From: Sphingobacterium sp. SGR-19
GTDB taxonomy: Bacteria > Bacteroidota > Bacteroidia > Sphingobacteriales > Sphingobacteriaceae
Assembly (NCBI RefSeq): GCF_011043555.1
Contig: NZ_JAAKGS010000001.1
Span: 62,001 to 126,000, forward strand
Length of the DNA: 64,000 bases
Reading direction: 5' to 3'
The position numbers were made by a program, and so were the translations under genes. Shown here piece after piece: positions 60,647 to 64,000 of this stretch. Each line of letters begins with the position of its first letter. Position 1 is the stretch's first letter. The notes beneath the pieces are model-generated. The model ran no database searches. It had not been told where the DNA came from and was given only the letters and a program-made list of their open reading frames with translations.

Positions 60647-62206
60647 TTAATCCTCGTCCACCTCATACTGTTCTCGTAAGTGGCGCAGTTCATTCTTTAG
60701 CTTCTTGGTAACTTTTTTAGCGCCCATTTTCCCATATATATTGTTCATTTCTGTGGGGTCATTCTTGAGGTCATATAACTCCCAAATATCTTCCTTATAA
60801 AAGTGCATGAGTTTGTATCGCTTCATCTTGACACCATAGTGGGCGCGTACACTGTGAAAACCCGGAAATTCATAATAATGATAGTATAGCGATTTCCGCC
60901 AATCACGTGGCGTCTTGTTGTTTTCCACGAGCTTTTTGAAAGATACTCCTTGCATGTCATCTGGAATCTCAATATGGCACATATCCAATAACGTAGGGGC
61001 AAAGTCTATATTCTGCGTCAAACCTTCCACTTTTGTTCCTGGTTTGATGTATTGGGGATAAGACATTAATAACGGCATACCAAAAGATTCTTCGTACATA
61101 AAACGTTTATCGAACCACCCATGTTCGCCGAGGTAAAATCCTTGATCAGAGGTGTATATCACAATAGTGTTTTTGTCCAGTCCCGTAGCTTTAAGATAAT
61201 CCAATATTTCGCCTACGCTTTCGTCCAACGACTTGACTGTTGCCATATAATCTTGCATATAGCGTTGGTATTTCCATATCGCTCTTTCTCGTTCGGTTCG
61301 CGCAGTCGTATAGAAATCGTTGTTACGATCTCTGTAAGCCGCAAAAAAAGTGTTCTGCTCTGATGGGGTCATAGTCTCTAAAAAAGCGTGTGGCCAAGGG
61401 TCATAAAGCAGGCTGTCGGAATCGACACCTGCGACCATTTTGAGGTCATGCCCTTCATACATGTCTTTATAGATATTCATTTCCTGCTTCGATGCCGCGT
61501 ACCGCCCCTCGTAGTTGTCGAAATAGTTTTCCGGAACGGGAAATGAAGTGCTCTCATAAAGTTTGTAATGTCGTTCCGCTGGAACCCAATTTCGATGTGC
61601 GGCTTTATGATGCATCATTAAAAAGAATGGCTTGTTGTTATCTCTTCCGTCTAGCCAAGCTTTAGTCATATTGGTTATCAGGTCAGTGACATAACCCATA
61701 TGACGAACAGTATCTTGCTCGGTGATGAAATAAGGGTTGTAATAATCCCCTTGATCATTTAATATTTCCCAGTGATCGAAGCCAGTGGGTTTTGAGATGA
61801 GATGCCATTTGCCAATAACTGCTGTTTCATAACCGTTTTTCTGTAGTATTTTGGAAAGCGTTTGTTGGGATCCGTCGAAGCCTTTATTCCCGTTTCGCAT
61901 AAAACCATTTTTATGGCTGTGTTTACCTGTTAGCACGGCCGCGCGACTGGGGCCGCAGATGGAATTGCCGCAGTAGTTGTTTAGGAATATAGCCCCGTTT
62001 TCAGCTATTCTGTCGATTTGCGGTGTTGGCGCGATTTGCGAAACTGGATGGCCATACGCGCTGATGGCCTGCTCTGCATGGTCATCGCTCATAATAAAGA
62101 TAATGTTAGGACGTTGCTGTGTTCCTTCTTGCACGTGGGAATAAGCAAACATTGACCACGCTGACCATAAAAATAGGATACTTTGTATTTTACGTTTCTT
62201 AGACAT
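60647..62206 (-). CDS. sulfatase (S1 family, formylglycine type)
   Basis: A 519-residue exported sulfatase with an N-terminal hydrophobic signal. The metal site starts with NIIFIMSDDHAEQAIS, and the sulfatase signature is CGPSRAAVLTGKHSHKNG, with a Cys (not Ser) to be turned into formylglycine by an anSME-type maturase. Further motifs are VIGKWHL and TSDQGFYLGEHGWFDKR. The overall style is that of the N-acetylglucosamine-6-sulfatase-like S1 subfamilies, but the subfamily cannot be fixed by eye. No maturase gene is in the window. It implies that the glycan handled here carries sulfate. Confidence 0.92.
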   Translation of the reverse strand: MSKKRKIQSILFLWSAWSMFAYSHVQEGTQQRPNIIFIMSDDHAEQAISAYGHPVSQIAPTPQIDRIAENGAIFLNNYCGNSICGPSRAAVLTGKHSHKNGFMRNGNKGFDGSQQTLSKILQKNGYETAVIGKWHLISKPTGFDHWEILNDQGDYYNPYFITEQDTVRHMGYVTDLITNMTKAWLDGRDNNKPFFLMMHHKAAHRNWVPAERHYKLYESTSFPVPENYFDNYEGRYAASKQEMNIYKDMYEGHDLKMVAGVDSDSLLYDPWPHAFLETMTPSEQNTFFAAYRDRNNDFYTTARTERERAIWKYQRYMQDYMATVKSLDESVGEILDYLKATGLDKNTIVIYTSDQGFYLGEHGWFDKRFMYEESFGMPLLMSYPQYIKPGTKVEGLTQNIDFAPTLLDMCHIEIPDDMQGVSFKKLVENNKTPRDWRKSLYYHYYEFPGFHSVRAHYGVKMKRYKLMHFYKEDIWELYDLKNDPTEMNNIYGKMGAKKVTKKLKNELRHLREQYEVDED

Positions 62207-62266
62207 ATCTTAGTTATCAATGACGCACCTGCAAAATGTTATCTATTTGAACTTAACGCTTATACG

Positions 62267-63616
62267 TTAGTATTTAAATCCCAGTTTTTTTAAACCTTCT
62301 TGTACATCTGGCGCGCCCATGAAGAGATCCCAGATGAAACGATCTTTAAAGTTTTGTATCATCACGACCATAGGACCTTGATCAATGGCAAGATAGCGTT
62401 GCGGATACCAATTTTCTGTTTCACTATAGGCATCATAGAATCCGTATTTGCCCCAAACTTTATCGCCGACGCTATCTTTCAAATAGCGTATAAAGCTGAT
62501 GCTTTCTTTGGGTGTATAGGGTATGGAAGAAATCGCTGCTGTGGGGGAGATAACACCTGTAGGATCGTTGTCCGGGTGATGGGCATTATATCCATTGGTA
62601 GAATAACTTGCTGTCCATCCCCAGCCTTTGTCTGCTCCATAACCTTTGAACTGTTTCGGGTTCTCGTTAGCGTAAGCAATATTGATTTTGGTATGGTTCG
62701 TAACCACATCTTGATAGTTTGCATATTGATCGGATAGTCCCATTGGATTAAGTCCTAAAAAGGAATAGTGTGACCAGAATAACGGACCTATTTCGCCTTC
62801 TTTTGCATTGTGCTTCAATACGGTAGGAATATCATACTTTGTAACGGAACTGCGAATAGCTCCGTTGCGCGCCCAACCTTTGTGATACGTATCCGCCGGA
62901 ATGGCATGGGTAGGGGATGAAGCCCCTAAAATGTAAGCAATCATACATTCGTCAAATCCTTGTATAGCATGATTCATGCCCCATTCGTGTTTGGGACTCC
63001 AGTGCCAATAGAGTACATCTTTTCCATTTCGGTAGAAATCCCAGTTGATACCTTTCCAAAGTTCATCGGCTTTAGCCGCTATTTTCTTTTCCTCGTCGTT
63101 ACCGTTTTTATAATATTCGCGGATACAAATGAGCGCTTCCGCCATAAAAGCTGTCTCTACAATATCGCCGCCGTCGTCTGCATCACTAAAAGCTTTCGGT
63201 TCACCGGTATCACCGTGATACCAATGTGACCACGCTCCTTGAAAGCGATCGACTTTATCTAGAAAATTTAATGCTTGTTCAAAACGTGCCAGTCCTTCTT
63301 CTTTAGTGATAAATCCATTGTGTATCCCTACTAATACCGCCATCAAACCAAAACCGCTTCCACCAATAGTAATAACGTTTTCATCATTTTGAGGATATTC
63401 GCCATCTATGTGAATCCGTTCTCTGGCCAATCCGGAGTTTGGTTCAGCCCCATTCCAGAAATATTGGAACGTTTGTTTTTGAACCAGTGTAATTAATGAA
63501 TCGTCGGATAAGGTGTCCTTCGTTGTTTCTTTGCCGGTATCGTTTTCTGCCGTGTTTGGAGAGGTACAAGACAGGATACCGGCGAGAATGCTTAGATATA
63601 TAATCTGTTTCTTCAT
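62267..63616 (-). CDS. glucoamylase-family lipoprotein, GH144 beta-1,2-glucanase-like
   Basis: A 449-residue lipoprotein (signal IIYLSILAGILSC) with an alpha/alpha-barrel of the PF10091 type. Blocks seen: LVQKQTFQYFWNGAEPNSGL, GGSGFGLMAVLVGI, HEWGMNHAIQGFDECMIAYI, GPLFWSHYSFLGLNP and IDQGPMVVMIQNFKDRFIW. The same organisation is found in endo-beta-1,2-glucanases (GH144) of Bacteroidota, which act next to a GH3 beta-glucosidase, as here. beta-1,2-glucan (sophoro-oligosaccharide) is therefore the leading substrate guess. Family membership is clear; the bond specificity is inference. Confidence 0.8.
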   Translation of the reverse strand: MKKQIIYLSILAGILSCTSPNTAENDTGKETTKDTLSDDSLITLVQKQTFQYFWNGAEPNSGLARERIHIDGEYPQNDENVITIGGSGFGLMAVLVGIHNGFITKEEGLARFEQALNFLDKVDRFQGAWSHWYHGDTGEPKAFSDADDGGDIVETAFMAEALICIREYYKNGNDEEKKIAAKADELWKGINWDFYRNGKDVLYWHWSPKHEWGMNHAIQGFDECMIAYILGASSPTHAIPADTYHKGWARNGAIRSSVTKYDIPTVLKHNAKEGEIGPLFWSHYSFLGLNPMGLSDQYANYQDVVTNHTKINIAYANENPKQFKGYGADKGWGWTASYSTNGYNAHHPDNDPTGVISPTAAISSIPYTPKESISFIRYLKDSVGDKVWGKYGFYDAYSETENWYPQRYLAIDQGPMVVMIQNFKDRFIWDLFMGAPDVQEGLKKLGFKY

Positions 63617-63700
63617 CTATATAAATCTCTTTTCCATGGTTTGATAATATAAATGATACCCGCAGAAAAACTATTCCCCAACGGGTTCATTTAAGGTGTT

Positions 63701-64000
63701 TTATTGTAAATTCGGATTCAAGTCCTTTTGGATTTGTGGAACGGGTAGATACTGCGCTGCTGGAGTGAAGCCGTAGTCAGCTAGCGCCGTTTCTGCCATT
63801 CCCGTGCGCAGGAGATCATTATAACGTTCGCCCCACCATTCGCAGGCAAATTCTGCACGACGTTCGTCTAGTACATCTTGTAAGTTAGCGCCGGTAATCG
63901 GATCCAAATCTACACGTTCCCGGACCATATTAAGCGGCGTATCTCCGTTTTGCCCTTTCCGGATTTTCGCTTCGGCATTGAGCAATAAGACATCTGCATA
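63701..64000 (-). CDS. SusD/RagB family glycan-binding lipoprotein, C-terminal part
   Basis: Only the last 99 codons are in the window; the frame runs off the right edge (Y-A-D-V-L-L-L-N-A-E-A is the usual SusD helix, continuing outside). Further hallmarks are DVLDERRAEFACEWWGERYNDLLRTG and the final block AAQYLPVPQIQKDLNPNL. SusD proteins cap SusC transporters at the cell surface. A susC gene is expected just beyond the edge. The gap of 84 bp to the GH144-like gene fits one operon. Confidence 0.95.
   Translation of the reverse strand, partial: YADVLLLNAEAKIRKGQNGDTPLNMVRERVDLDPITGANLQDVLDERRAEFACEWWGERYNDLLRTGMAETALADYGFTPAAQYLPVPQIQKDLNPNLQ

Overview
The window looks like the chromosome of a Bacteroidota bacterium of the family Sphingobacteriaceae (Sphingobacterium/Olivibacter/Pedobacter-like). 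The grounds are a SusD-type polysaccharide utilisation locus, a small TonB-dependent receptor, many families typical of that group (DUF4407, DUF4342, DUF3857, MBL-rhodanese plus split YeeE, mitochondrial-type aconitase), and repeated TAnnTTTG promoter boxes, several of them just upstream of genes or tRNAs.

Layout. 0-18.6 kb is mostly housekeeping: guaA, an envelope lipoprotein, an RsmB-type RNA methyltransferase, a UspA protein, an NlpC/P60 hydrolase, a TPR protein, an MFS transporter, DUF72, ychF, a lipoprotein deacetylase, accA, an MscS channel, coaA, mgsA, an SpmAB-like membrane protein, a patatin, and a methyltransferase/GNAT pair. 18.6-25.6 kb is bounded by two tRNA-Ser genes pointing outwards. 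Each is followed by a tandem array of a shared 148-150 bp unit that carries a copy of the local tRNA 3' end. Between them lie a 7TM-HD (PgpH-like) phosphodiesterase, rpe, aconitase and tRNA-Arg. 25.6-30.2 kb holds a PiT phosphate transporter and then a scar: a DUF3857 gene cut by an IS3-family remnant whose orfB is fused to an unrelated AT-rich tail, followed by tRNA-Leu and tRNA-Gly. 30.2-39.8 kb has a diverged glucoamylase-family protein, an OmpA lipoprotein, a bifunctional HAD-GT20 enzyme best read as glucosylglycerol(-phosphate) synthase/phosphatase with a probable 36-codon leader ORF, and a compact operon of unknown purpose: N-formylglutamate-amidohydrolase-like protein, DUF1704/QEGLA metallopeptidase, and GshB-like ATP-grasp ligase. 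39.9-43.3 kb is a sulfur/thiol module: MBL-rhodanese, two YeeE/YedE halves, thioredoxin and an FMN reductase. 43.4-45.3 kb is a DUF4342/DUF4407/hypothetical cluster. 45.4-48.8 kb is a TonB receptor divergent from a MocR regulator. 48.8-56 kb has a phospholipase-C-like protein, a glycosyltransferase, FKBP, aldo-keto reductase, YceI and parC. Upstream of parC lies a decayed repeat-coding pseudogene built on 21/63-bp units. 56.5-64 kb is a glycan locus read right to left: susD (partial), a GH144-like glucanase, a sulfatase, a GH43-like enzyme and a GH3 beta-glucosidase.

The most unusual items are the locus-specific tRNA-Ser 3'-end arrays, the DUF1704/ATP-grasp/amidohydrolase operon, the leader ORF in front of the osmolyte enzyme, and the in-frame 21/63-bp repeat relic. 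All functional calls rest on motif reading and memory of families; no search was run.
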